Source of the DNA: Nothophaeocryptopus gaeumannii
Lineage: Eukaryota; Ascomycota; Dothideomycetes; Mycosphaerellales; Mycosphaerellaceae
Length of the DNA stretch: 64,000 bases
Direction: 5' to 3'
Assembly (NCBI GenBank): GCA_031771865.1
Contig: JASISA010000007.1
Span: 1 to 64,000 of the forward strand
The notes under the pieces were generated by a model. That model was not told the origin of the DNA and ran no database searches. It saw only the letters and a program-made list of their open reading frames with translations. The first letter of the stretch is position 1. Each line of letters starts with the position of its first letter. Shown one piece after another: positions 53,845 to 64,000 of this stretch. The translations under genes and the position numbers were made by a program.

Positions 53845-54825
53845 GTCTTTCTTCCGAGTGTTGGATGTGAATGTCGGCTCAGCATTCGGGAGTGGATCGC
53901 ATCGCCATCGCGTGCAAGGGTCCACGACAAACATGAAACACGCGTGGAAGTCGCGTCCGAGGTTTTGAGTGCCTGAGGCAGACACGAATAAATGACATGC
54001 CACCATCCTCGCCAACCCTTCACCAACATCATCATCATCACATGCAATTAAGTGGCTATCAAAGCATATTGACTTTTGAGTCCCTATCAGGGCTGAAAAG
54101 AGTACCAAACACGATGGCTGCGCTCACATGAGTTCAATGTCTATACCGTATATGAACTCAGTACTACTGAGGCGCCGTCGAAGCCACTCGACTGGAACCA
54201 GCGTACGCGATCACAGCATCTGCACGCCTGGCGCCCAGCAGGGAAAGAGCGCCGCCATTATCATTCAAGTTGTCGAGGGACAGGACGCTACACAGTGCTG
54301 GCAAGGTTGCGAGCATCTACTGACTACGATCGAAGTGTACGCGTGCAGCTCCACATACGGGAATCAATATGCATTGGCTGGACCAATCTAAAATGGATCG
54401 GAAATGGATCGGCGAAATCGTCACTATCGATGTGCAAGATGCCGTAGTTGCAACTTTGCGGCGGAGGATGCTACTCGAGCCTGCCAGTAACAACGCAGAC
54501 AACGCAGCCTTATCGCTCGTCTCGACCACATACATCGGGCACCGTCACATTACAAGCCGCTGGCTTGTGGTGCTTAGCGTAGGTCACCTCAAGAAGCAGA
54601 GTCTTAGCATCGGTGGCAGAAAGCTTCGACCAGCCAGATGACCGATTAGGCAGGCGTGTGTGTTGATATGCAGCCGAACGGAGCTCCGCGCCGCACAGTG
54701 GCGAGCATCGAGGTATGTACTGGTAGCACGATAAACGCAGAGCTCCTGTGCAGCAGAGAGACTTTCTCTTATAACGGCTGTCTGGCTGACCCCGCCTGGC
54801 ATTCTCATTTACTCGGATCGAGACG
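53845..54825. other. Intergenic between dUTPase and sedolisin
   Basis: Divergent promoter space for both genes. Short frames at 54128-54391 and 54369-54641 (+) have no recognised features. An imperfect CATCATCATCATCACATG run lies near 54027. Confidence 0.4.
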
Positions 54826-57215
54826 ATGTCTTTACTCAAGTTAACTTACGCGATAATCTGGCTATTGCCATTAGCTAAAGCTGCACCAGAAGATCGTCAT
54901 GTTTTGCACGAATCGCGAGACAAATCTGTACCAAGCCCCTGGACCCAGAGCGACCGAGTGTCCCCCGATTCCATTGTGCCGTTGCGGATTGGTCTTGTAC
55001 AACAAAACCTGGACTCTGGTTACGACCGGTTGATGAAAGTATCTCATCCGGATTCGTCAAGCTTCGGCCAACATCTTACAGCAGATGAAGTGCACGACAT
55101 CTTCCAGCCTACTTCGAAATCTCTTGAAGATGTCAAGGCTTGGCTCATTGGCTCAGGCCTGAGCGCTTCGGACATTGTCCATTCAGTCAACAAGGGATGG
55201 CTCGCGATCGACATTACGGCGGCGCACTTCGAGAGATTGTTCAAGACCACTCTTCATGAGCACATGCGCCGCGACGGTACCTTGAAACTAGGCTGTGAAG
55301 CCTACCATCTTCCAAGAAGCATACAAAAGCACGTGGACTACATCGTCCCTGGCGTCAAGCTCTCTGCTCCTGTCAGGAAGTCATTGGTCGACAGATCCAC
55401 AATCACTCGAAGGCGTGCCGGGCGGCCAAGATCTCCAGGACGTCCAGGACCTCGACCAGCTCCGCCTGGTTGGATGCCGCCGAACTATCCAAGAGGCCCA
55501 TGGCATCCACCACCTGGGGCTGGTCACCTGCCTCCTCAGCTAAGTGACTGCGGCCGCAATATTACGCCAGCTTGCATTAAGGCTCTATATGACATCCCGA
55601 AGCCCACCAATATTGACCCGGCCAATGCCGTTGGCCTCTTTGAAAGTAGCGATGCTTACTCACAAGCGGATCTCAACCTATTCTTCGCAAATTACACTCC
55701 CAATATTCCTCAGGGCACCTCCCCTAAATTGGCGCCAATCGATGGCGGTCAAGCTCCCGTCGCCCAGGACAGTCCATTAAACACTGGGGAGTCAGATGTC
55801 GATCTGGACATTATATTCTCGCTGGTGTATCCGCAGACCATCACTTTGTATCAAACAGACGATCCACCTCAGGCTTTGAACACTACTGGTTTTCTCAACA
55901 CCTTCCTCGATGCGCTCGACGGGAGCTATTGCACTTACTCTGCCTACGGTATTACCGGGAACTCCCCAGACCTTGGTCCAGTGTATCCGGACCCAGCGCC
56001 AGGCGGGTACAAAGGCCAACTGCAGTGCGGTGTCTACAAGCCTGCACGAGTAATCAGCATATCCTACGGTGGAGCCGAAGCCGATCTTCCCGTGAACTAT
56101 CTGCGCCGGCAGTGCAATGAGTGGATGAAGCTGGCACTGCAAGGTCATACCGTCCTTGTATCGAGTGGCGATTATGGCGTTGCATCGTTTCCTGGAGATG
56201 GCACAGACTCCGGATGTCTCTCCGGAAGCGGACAGAACCAGACCATTTACAATCCTGATGCCATCTCCGACTGTCCTTACATCACGTCAGTCGGTGCCAC
56301 TCAGCTAAGCGTAAGCCGAGTCCTCGCTCCAGCTATTCAATTTGCGTTCATGACTGACTTCACACTTTATCAGGCGAACAAGACCATTCGCGACCCGGAA
56401 TCTGCGTTGCAGCAAAATCTTGGCAAGGGGGCTGAGTTGTTCGCGAGCGGCGGAGGATTTTCCAATTACTTTCCTCGGCCTAACTACCAGAAGCAAGCGG
56501 TGGCAGAGTACTTTGCAAAGTATGACCCTGGGCACCCTTACTACGTGAGTTCTGAAATATGAGCAATCGACGACAATTCTTCACTGAGATTGATTCTCCA
56601 GATCGCAAGCTCGCAAGCCACCAACATTGGAAGCAACGGTGGCATTTACAACCGTGACGGAAGAGTAAATTACTACTACAACGTGAAATTGTCTTCTGAC
56701 ACCGCTAACTTCGCTCTGCAGGCCTATCCAGACATCAGCGCGAACGGGTAAGATCAAATATGATTGCAATCCGCAGGACGTAAATTCTGATGCTTCACAG
56801 AGCGTTTTTCCGTGCCTTCACCAACGGCACCAACTTCCATTGGTTCGGCACTTCTCTCGCAGCACCTATCTGGGCAGGTGTCATAACTCTTGTCAGTGAC
56901 ATTCACCCTCTTCTGTCTGATGATGCGCTGATGTCAACTCCAGATCAACGAACAACGATCGGCTGCCGGCAAAGGTCCTGTCGGCTTCGTCAACCCTGTG
57001 CTTTACTCGTATCCAAGCGCCTTGACTGATATCACAAATGGTAGGTGTGCTCTGCATCAACCCAATAAAAACCTAGGACTGATGTCCGAATGACAGGGTC
57101 CAATCCGAACTGTGGCAGTTCGGGCTTCAAGGCTGTACCAGGATGGGACCCGATCACTGGACTGGGCACGCCAAAGTACGATGCTCTTTTGAAGCTCTTC
57201 ATGGGCTTGGAGTAG
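54826..57215 (+). CDS. Secreted sedolisin-family (S53) serine-carboxyl peptidase, five exons, 723 aa
   Basis: Acidic-pH tripeptidyl-peptidase-like enzyme. Exons 54826-56544, 56602-56747, 56801-56891, 56944-57040, 57097-57215; introns of 57, 53, 52 and 56 bp, phases agree (2172 nt). Signal peptide MSLLKLTYAIIWLLPLAKAA. A pro-domain of about 170 residues (FGQHLTADEVHDIFQP) precedes the catalytic domain. Catalytic residues: Glu322 and Asp326 in GESDVDLD, oxyanion Asp449 in SSGDYG, Ser640 in FGTSLAAP; Ca-site region GWDPITGLGTP at the C-terminus. Between pro-domain and catalytic core lies an unusual Arg/Pro-rich linker (about residues 198-240). Complete. Confidence 0.93.
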
Positions 57216-57399
57216 ATACCGAGTTCCTCTGCGACAAGTGCCGCCGAGAAACGCGATGATCGTCCGCGGAGAAGGACAGAGATCATTCCTTTACATGCAT
57301 GACCTAATGAATTTCGGCATGCTCAAATGTCCAAATCATACTGCACTAGATCATCCGCCTCCGCATACGAAGTCCAAGCTGCACATGTCCTACCCAGTA

Positions 57400-58410
57400 C
57401 CTCACTATCATACTTTATCTCCGACCCACGTTCATGAAACTGAACAACAAAGCCTTCAGAAGTATGCCACGCAATATGGCAATGCATCAACCAAGCCTGT
57501 CAGGAGTCAGTGTCACACAATACCAGCCTCGAGGGGAATCCAGACTCACTCCTGGCTTATTCGTCACAAACGTACAAATCAAATACCAAGCCGCAGGCAT
57601 CATTGCCGTATTCCTCCTCGGCTTCCCTTCCAAAAGTATCGTCTGATTCGAATCATAAATCCCCGTACCCGACATCAATAACCCAAAAATCATGACCGTG
57701 CACATGCACCGGATGCGCCTGCGCGAGCTGACTACGAACCACGGCGTACACCCATTTGTCTGCTTCGGGTAGGTCGATGACTTGCTGTTTCGTCGTGAAT
57801 GTCGTGACGCCGCTCAAGAGTTGGAGAAGGGTGGAAATTCTTCCAAGCTGTGCGGAAAGAGACGGGAATTCATTGTTCAGAGGAAGGCTTTGGGAATTAC
57901 TTGGACGGCGACTTTTGTGTTGTTCGTGTAGGTTTCTGTGCTTAAGGGAATCGATGGAAACGTAAGGCACGAGGTTGGAAGTCGCTTCGTCGTCGCAGGA
58001 ATCGACATGATCATACGCTGAGGTGGCCGGATCCGCTGTTGAAGAGTTGTCGTAGCGAACCATACCTCTAATGTCACATCGACCGCGTCGGATTCGGTGC
58101 AGGACTCTTGCGCAATGGCGCGCAGCCAGAAGTTTCCGGGAGAGATGTCCTTGGCTGTGAACTTAACGTCGTAGCGTTGGTCCATGCCGATGGAGAGATT
58201 GGTGGGTTTGTATGGGACGATGGACGCGAAGTCGTTGGCTATAACTTCGAGGGTGTACTTGTCGATCATGAAGCGGAAACGGTTGTCTGCTGCTGCCTTG
58301 ACGAGGCGGAGAAGATACTTGGTTCCGGCTTCGAAGTGCAATTCGAAACGGGAGCCGAGGGTGTCGTTGTAAGTGTTTGTGCCGTTGATGAGGCCGTTGA
58401 TCGCGGTGCA
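57400..58410 (-). pseudogene. Laccase C-terminal half (inverted relative to its N-terminal half)
   Basis: Multicopper oxidase sequence read on the minus strand. From right to left: LINGTNTYNDTLG (about 58360-58400), LHFEAGTKYLLRLVKAAADN, DKYTLEVIANDFASIVPYKP, copper motif L3 HPVHVHGHDFWVID (about 57675-57716) and copper motif L4 MHCHIAWHTSEGFVVQF (about 57440-57488). Frameshifts separate the parts. The first half of the enzyme, with motifs L1 and L2, is on the plus strand at 58770-59411. Confidence 0.85.
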
Positions 58411-58769
58411 CGCAGCAGCCTCGAAAGCACGTTCAAGTTGACGAGAGGCAGTAGACCGTTCTCTACAAGCACTTTGGCCTTTCTAAGGTTGGGCGAGTCA
58501 GCGCTGCAGGTGGTGTCCATCGCCCTGGATATCACTGAAGAGGAACATGCTCAAGATCAATGCGTTGAAGGTAGGAAAGCACAGCTTTGTTGAGAAGTCG
58601 TTGCTCCAATGTTTTCCGCTTCTCCGTCATTCGCTTCTGACCTCTACTGGCGTTCTTTGTTTTCCTTGCTTCGCTCTTTGTCGCGGCGTCGAGTACAGCC
58701 AAAGGTCTCTCAATCGAGCGAGCAGCCAACACAACTTGCGTGCATTCAGCTTAAAATCGAGGATGCTGG

Positions 58770-59411
58770 TCTGACGGACTCGATATCTCAACCAACTGGT
58801 GTGAAAATTTCCCTGATATTGAAGTGGAGCGCCACTACTGGTTCACAATCGAAATACAACAGCTGCTCCGGATGGTGTTGAGCTGCCCGTTCAGCTGATC
58901 AATTCTCGTTTCCTGGACCAACGATCATCGCAGACTGGGGAGATACTGTGGGTAAGTCATCTGTTAAGCGCTTCGTTCTCTGGTTACATACTGATCGCAT
59001 CAATCACAGTGGTGCATTTGACGAACAATGTGTCGAGCAACGGCACTGGATTGCACTTCCATGGCATTCGACAAACTGGACCAGCGGAATGGATGGGGTT
59101 CTAAGCGTCACTCAATGCCCAATCGCCTCCGGAGAAAGCTACACCTACACATGGCGGGCGCTTGGGTATGGAACTGGCTGGTATCACTCTCACACCTACG
59201 CTCAGGCCTGGGATGGGTATTGGGAGGCATTTTGATCAACGGTCCAGCGGCCGCCGACTACAACGTAGACCTCGGTCATGTCTTCCTTATTGATTGGTAC
59301 CATGTAAGTATCCCAACAGCACACGTCAGTTACAGTACAGATCTTAACATGGGTCAGGTATCCGCCGACGAACTCGTCCTCGAAGCCGCGGCAGGAGGCC
59401 CGGCCGACTTC
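58770..59411 (+). pseudogene. Laccase N-terminal half
   Basis: Plus-strand laccase start: VERHYWFTIE (about 58820), APDGVELPVQLINS, a one-base slip, FPGPTIIADWGDTV, intron about 58951-59009 (GTAAGT...CACAG), then copper motif L1 GTGLHFHGIRQ (about 59042-59074), L2 GTGWYHSHTYAQAWDG (about 59172-59219), GGILINGPAAADYNVDLGHV, intron about 59305-59357, and SADELVLEAAAGGPADF. It ends where laccases normally continue with the segment found at 58400 on the opposite strand. At least three one-base slips. No secreted-enzyme start could be fixed upstream. Confidence 0.85.
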
Positions 59412-59538
59412 TGACGATATCGCACTGACTGCTCACTACGCTGGCGTTCATAGTTCTTCGTCTCTGGCCTTCCGTCTGACTTCAGCTCCATCATTCGAGG
59501 GCCGGAGACCTACACATTCATTTAGTAAAGCTTTCGAT

Positions 59539-60142
59539 ATGTTGTTCAATCTCATTCTGCTGAGCTCACTGCAAGCAGTTAGCACATTGGCAGCTCGCAT
59601 TAACACACCACTCACCAAATTGCAGCGATCTCGAATGGCACCCCAGTCGCATATGGTACCAACGCCACGTCCTGGCCGCTGGTATACAACCTGAATGACA
59701 GTGCATCGTCAACAGAAGTCGTACTTCCACTTCGCCGGCTAACCTTGACGATCTTCCAGGTCTCATCTACATGTCCGAAGACCCCTCCAACTCCTCGATT
59801 CTCGCGCCAGTTACCTGGGACGTCGCTTCGATAACCGGGGAAAACTGGATCGCAAACGCCACTTTCGATAATGGTACTTCTGCTGGCTCGCTGATCATCA
59901 ATCCGGATTGAAATTTAGGCCGTGCGCCGTTGACGACTTCGCTGCTCAATAGCAATACGACTGGAGTCACTGGCTTCGCAATGTTCGCCACGCAGCTTGT
60001 GTATAGAAATAACACAGAGCTTGAGGTGCAGTTCTGGGCGGGTCCACCGGATGTCGATGGCTGTTTGTCGTTGATTTGGGTGGTTGACGACGGAGGTGCG
60101 ACTGTGGATGGGAGTTTCCCGGTGGTGGTCAAAAGCGGGTGA
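59539..60142 (+). pseudogene. Decayed secreted protein of unknown function
   Basis: ATG at 59539 starts a clear signal peptide (MLFNLILLSSLQAVSTLAA). A short intron probably ends at 59619 (TTGCAG), giving ISNGTPVAYGTNATSWPLVY. A one-base slip at about 59745 leads to GLIYMSEDPSNSSILAPVTW, then an in-frame TGA (about 59910), and finally TGFAMFATQLVYRNNTELEV and DGCLSLIWVVDDGGATVDGS. Many N-glycosylation sites. No family recognised. Confidence 0.6.
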
Positions 60143-62139
60143 GCCGATGAATGGACGGTATCTGGCCTGGAAATAGTCATCAGAATAACGCAATGTGCAT
60201 CGCTCAAGTAACAGCCGAAAAGAATAAAGATGCAAAAGAGAAGGTGTCCTGAGCTGTAAATTCAGAGGACTTGCAGGGCTTCGAACCCAGAACCTACACC
60301 GGACGTGGTCACTCAGGACCGTTGACTCTTAGCGAACTAAGTGGTCGGCACGGGTACATCAGCTACTTCTCTGGGGGCGCCAACAGTTTGTTCCAATATG
60401 TTTCCAAGAATGTCGGGCTCGCATAGCTTGACGGGCCAATAAAGAGGTGGGTAAGCGGACATGACTTCGAGCTCGGCGCTGCGTAACTATGAGGCATCCA
60501 GCTTCAAGCTCGAGTGAGACGCGATCTTTGACGGCGGTAAACGCCATTGAGAGCCCGACGGATTCATCGTCGTGGCGGGAAAGATGGTTCCGGCCTTATT
60601 GGAGCAGAAACATCTGGTGTGCTGTGAGCCGAAAGACACTGTCAGCCTCCACTACCTCTCCGGCACCATGTCTTCTTTCGTGTCCCCTTATCCATCTCTT
60701 GCCTTGCTCGAATTCAAGGGCGTCCGGTGTGTGGTGAGTCCCGCCGTGCTCAGTGTTCAGTGGCAGTCGCTTCGTGCTTGCCGTCGTTGCTGGAATTGCT
60801 GCAGTCTTGATCCGCTCTTGGCGCAGCGCCGGCCGCAGGGCGCAGTAGATGTCAAGGTAGACGGTTAAGCACTTCTTGTACGCCAGGACGATACGAGGCA
60901 ATCCATTCAACAGGCAGGACGCGTGAGAACATCGACGCGTCGACATGTGAAGTCTCAAGCCTGAGGCATCAAGATTTGATGTGTGGGTCCATCAATATCT
61001 GACGACTCTGCCCATCAAAACTGTACATTAAGTCATGCGTGGGGGTTGCCAGCACGCCAATGCAAGATGAGCTCGGACCATCAGCAGAGAGATACACCTT
61101 CAGCCGATTCTGCAACTCCCCAAATTCTCTTCTTCAGCTCGTACGTGCAACTCCACCCCACCCCTACACTCCAACATACTGACCGATGGTAGTCTTTGCC
61201 TTTTGGCTTAGATCAAGTGTACGAGTTCCGAAAGCATCCAATGTTTAAGATACACGCTGACCTCCTTTGCAGGTAGTATCTGTTCTTGTACGTCCTCCGA
61301 GTCCGGTACCGTGACATCCGCTAACACCTCGCAGTTCAGTTTAATCCCTGAAACGAGACTACGGTCTCTTCAAGATTAATCTTATTTTTGGCACCCGTCG
61401 GTAGGCCGCTGGGCTTGCTTATGTCTACTGGCACCGTGGTAAGCAATCACATCCATCTGCAGCTATTGACTTCGCTGACAACCCCTCCAGTCATTGGCCT
61501 TGCACTACCGCCTTTCGACGCGAACATCACTTTTCATCATGTCACTGCAGTAGCAGCGCCTTGGAGAAGAGTCCGCTGTCAACCGTCGACCGCCAAACCA
61601 TTCCCAGTGCCTTGACTGCAGGACTGCCACCTCCAACACGCCTCTTGACCGCCGCTGACCGATTCGCACCCGCCCAGTCTCCCTTCAGCACGATGAGACC
61701 ACCAGGCAACAGGTGAAACGGACGTCTTTGCGCAACCACCCGCCACGACTCCAGATGCAGCCGTGACTTGAGACCTCGACCAGGCCGACTCGCCCACGTG
61801 TCAGAGAATGCGCGAGACGGGGATGGGAGTCTCTTTGACGACGTGCGAGACAAAGGCGCTCCTCGAATAGCATGACGGCTTCGCGCTCTTTGTGCTCAAA
61901 TCATCAAACAGGTCGCAGAGAACGCATGGAGAAATCTCATTTCGTCTCGGAACAAAGAAAGCTCATAATAGCAGCAGCGGACACCACCTTCTCGACAACG
62001 ACCTCGCCTCACTCCTCACGATTTTGTCTTCCACCACGACCGCAGCGCGCTCATCCAAATACCAAATCCTACGCAGGACGCAGGAAGTCAACACACAGGC
62101 CCACCAAGCCATCAAACACCTCACCGCTGCACCTTCGCC
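60143..62139. other. No recognised gene
   Basis: Two kilobases of GC-normal sequence with only short overlapping frames. A GGGTTCGAAGCCC palindrome-like stretch (about 60277, minus strand) resembles a tRNA T-arm but no cloverleaf fits. 61542-61853 (-) is the longest frame without motifs. Confidence 0.45.
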
Positions 62140-62790
62140 ATGGCACCAATAACCCGTAACAACTACGCCCTCGCGAAGAAAATCTCCACCCTCCAACTCC
62201 GCCTCGCACCGCTCGTACCCCTCCCGGCAGGCCCTCCGCACCCCGACTTCCCACAAACGTTGATGGCCTTCCACCTGTTGACGGAAGAGCAGCTCGACAG
62301 CATCGCACACTACTACCACCAATCCACACCCTGTGAATGGACGCACCATTACCCAGCCACAATGAATTGGGATAAAGACTTTCTGGCGAGGCCGACGCCA
62401 CGGACACCAAGCTCAGCTGTCTCGCGGAAGGAAGGAGACGGGGACGCGGCGCTGGTGAGGAGACACAGCAAACAACTCACATCCTCCGAAGAAATCTGGC
62501 TAGAAGACCTCATGACCACCGTTGAAGACCTGCAACATCCCATCCTCGCATCTCAAAACGATCCTCTCGAAGGGAGCAGCAGAAACCCATACGCGCATTT
62601 GAGCGAGAAAGAGAGGATTCGGATTAAGAGGAGGAAAGTAGGCAAGTTTATTGGATTGGTGGGGATGGAGACGCCGGTGGAGGAGATTGCTGGTAGGATT
62701 CAAGCGAGTCTGGATAGGGCGGTGGAGAGGACTCGGGAGGAGTTAAGGAGGAATGAGGAGGTTATGTCGAGGAGGAGGAAGATGGCTTGA
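62140..62790 (+). CDS. Conserved-looking hypothetical protein, 216 aa
   Basis: Single uninterrupted ATG frame (MAPITRNNYALAKKISTLQL). Contains a helical region (LLTEEQLDSIAHYYHQSTPC), an aromatic stretch, and a strongly charged C-terminal helix (EERTR-like EEIAGRIQASLDRAVERTRE, ending RRNEEVMSRRRKMA). No signal peptide or membrane segment. Composition and codon use look like the intact neighbours. Function unknown. Confidence 0.7.
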   Translation: MAPITRNNYALAKKISTLQLRLAPLVPLPAGPPHPDFPQTLMAFHLLTEEQLDSIAHYYHQSTPCEWTHHYPATMNWDKDFLARPTPRTPSSAVSRKEGDGDAALVRRHSKQLTSSEEIWLEDLMTTVEDLQHPILASQNDPLEGSSRNPYAHLSEKERIRIKRRKVGKFIGLVGMETPVEEIAGRIQASLDRAVERTREELRRNEEVMSRRRKMA

Positions 62791-62909
62791 ACAGGAAGAA
62801 GAGCGAGGTGGTCCGGAAGATTGGCGCAGGCTGTGAAGCGGTACTATGTGTTTGAGCTCATCAGCGTTTCCTTCGTGGTACATATTTGGCTCGTACCTAA
62901 TCTACTCTG

Positions 62910-63895
62910 CTACAAGCTCTCCTTCAGAATCGCGACATCATCCCAGCCCTCATTCTTGGCTTGAATTTTCATGCTTTCCAGCACTCGCGCCTTCACATCT
63001 TTGTGTCGCACTTCAGTCCCGACAAAAGCGCCATGTGTGCTCTCGAAGTCGAGTGGATAAAGTGCTTTCCACATTTTGTGTAGTTCAGGAGGCGGGAGTG
63101 GGATCATGTTGGGGATAGACCACATGAAGACAAAAGAGTTCGTACCCGGCGGCCTGTCGATATGATAGAGGCCGGACTGTGCCATTGTTAGCACTCGATT
63201 CTTGAAAGTGAATGAAGTGTCTCACAGGAGTAGTGACGAGAGTATCAGCGATATAGAGATGCTTGTTCCACAGTAGCACCAGACTCCCGGGAAAGTGCCC
63301 GCCGACCTTGATGGCCTGGACTCCATCGACTATTTCCTCCGACAATCCTTCCATCAACTTCCTTCTCCCATCAGGATCTGGCCGATTCACCCATTCCTCA
63401 TCATCCTTTGCGAAATACACAGGACAATTGAATGTCTCGGCCCAGACCAGATGAGTAGTGTAGTAATGCGGATGGCTGATGACAATCGCTTTCAGATCGC
63501 CTTTCGACTTGATGAACTCGACGGTCTCCCCGTCAAGATACGTTATACAGTCCCAGAGAACGTTGCCGGCTGGAGTCTCAAGCAGGACGCAACGCTGGCC
63601 AATGGCGAACTTGGGCTCAGTCGTGATACTCCACATCCGTTTCTCGACATCGTCTTGCTTGATGCTGTTCTTGTACTTGCCTCGCATCTGAGCGAGACTC
63701 GTCCATGCTTGGCCTGATGGAGGGATGAATTGTCGTGGGTCCTTGTCATTGCTCAGTCTGTATCGTCGTTCACGACTGCTGATCACTCACATCGCATATC
63801 CGGCAGCCTTTGGGAGGCTTGTCGGCGGGCAGGTCGAACTGTGTCCCACACGCCTTGCAGATGAGAAGATCTTCCTTAGTCTTCAGTGTCGCCAT
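62910..63895 (-). CDS. Metallo-beta-lactamase-fold protein with N-terminal zinc ribbon, three exons, 295 aa
   Basis: Exons 63895-63791, 63741-63226, 63176-62910; introns of 49 bp each (63742-63790 and 63177-63225), all phase 0 (888 nt). Exon 1 is a small zinc ribbon (LLICKACGTQFDL...GCRIC). The main domain reads AIVISHPHYYTTHLVWAETF, a variant of the HxHxDH metal site, then VGGHFPGSLVLLWNKHLYIA and ADTL supplying further ligands. The zinc-binding residues deviate from hydrolase consensus (no Asp after the second His), so catalysis is uncertain. Complete; probably cytosolic. Confidence 0.85.
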
Positions 63896-64000
63896 GGTAA
63901 GATGATTGCTTCTTGTTTGTGATGGCTTTCGCACTTGATGTTTCTCCTGGCCCTGATATCATCAATTGCCCGTCGGCGGTCCGGAGCTGGCCGAGAGTCC

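Noticed and set aside
60342..60352. Single AGTGGTCGGCA, similar to the hAT motif, outside the element
   Set aside because: Unpaired, one mismatch, and no other copy nearby; consistent with chance.
60240..60360. Possible minus-strand tRNA (GGGTTCGAAGCCC, T-arm-like)
   Set aside because: No acceptor stem pairs with the sequence after the T-arm, and D- and anticodon arms do not fold convincingly.

Overview
The window is from a filamentous ascomycete (Pezizomycotina; a dothideomycete is my best guess, as inference). The evidence is short introns of about 46-71 bp with GT...CTAAC/CTGAC...AG signals, fungal families (sedolisin, laccase, NACHT-WD40 NLR, Dcr2-type phosphoesterase, fungal Ser/Thr kinase), and AT-rich TpA-saturated blocks typical of repeat-induced point mutation (RIP).

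Layout. (1) 1-13.5 kb: a graveyard of plus-strand genes that keep order and motifs but are broken by frameshifts and stops: NACHT-WD40 NLR, Clr5-associated-type protein, metallophosphoesterase, sirtuin, APH-like kinase. (2) 13.5-28.2 kb: sparse mixed content: a 3-exon hypothetical gene, two JmjC-like genes (one directly behind a coiled-coil gene in the same frame), a copia gag fragment, a pogo-type transposase tail, an intact protein kinase with three introns and a small two-exon gene. (3) 28.5-51.5 kb: nested transposons. A deleted 1.9-kb hAT lies beside copia and LINE fragments. A RIP-destroyed plus-strand gypsy chromovirus is interrupted by a little-mutated minus-strand gypsy (31598-37136, LTRs identical apart from one 10-bp indel) and by an 8.5-kb hAT element (38116-46615) with 18-bp terminal inverted repeats and a perfect 8-bp target duplication. 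RIP-destroyed LINE copies and a solo LTR follow. (4) 51.5-64 kb: ordinary genes: Myb/SANT-like protein, dUTPase, sedolisin, a laccase split by an internal inversion, a decayed secreted protein, a conserved hypothetical and a metallo-beta-lactamase-fold protein.

The most interesting object is the 8.5-kb hAT. Besides its transposase it carries two histone H3-like genes (one intact across three exons and starting MARTK, one intronless), and an unrecognised multi-exon gene. Eleven clusters of an 11-bp motif (TGCCGACCACG), mostly as direct repeats 14 bp apart, are spread along its whole length. Every cluster is non-coding, and six sit inside introns of the element's own genes. I read this as a self-contained chromatin/transposition system: dispersed protein-binding sites plus transposon-encoded H3 variants. 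I do not know of a description of such an element.

Caution: many frame breaks in repeats (gypsy, hAT transposase, WD40 units) are single-base losses or gains, often at homopolymers. Some may be assembly errors rather than decay.
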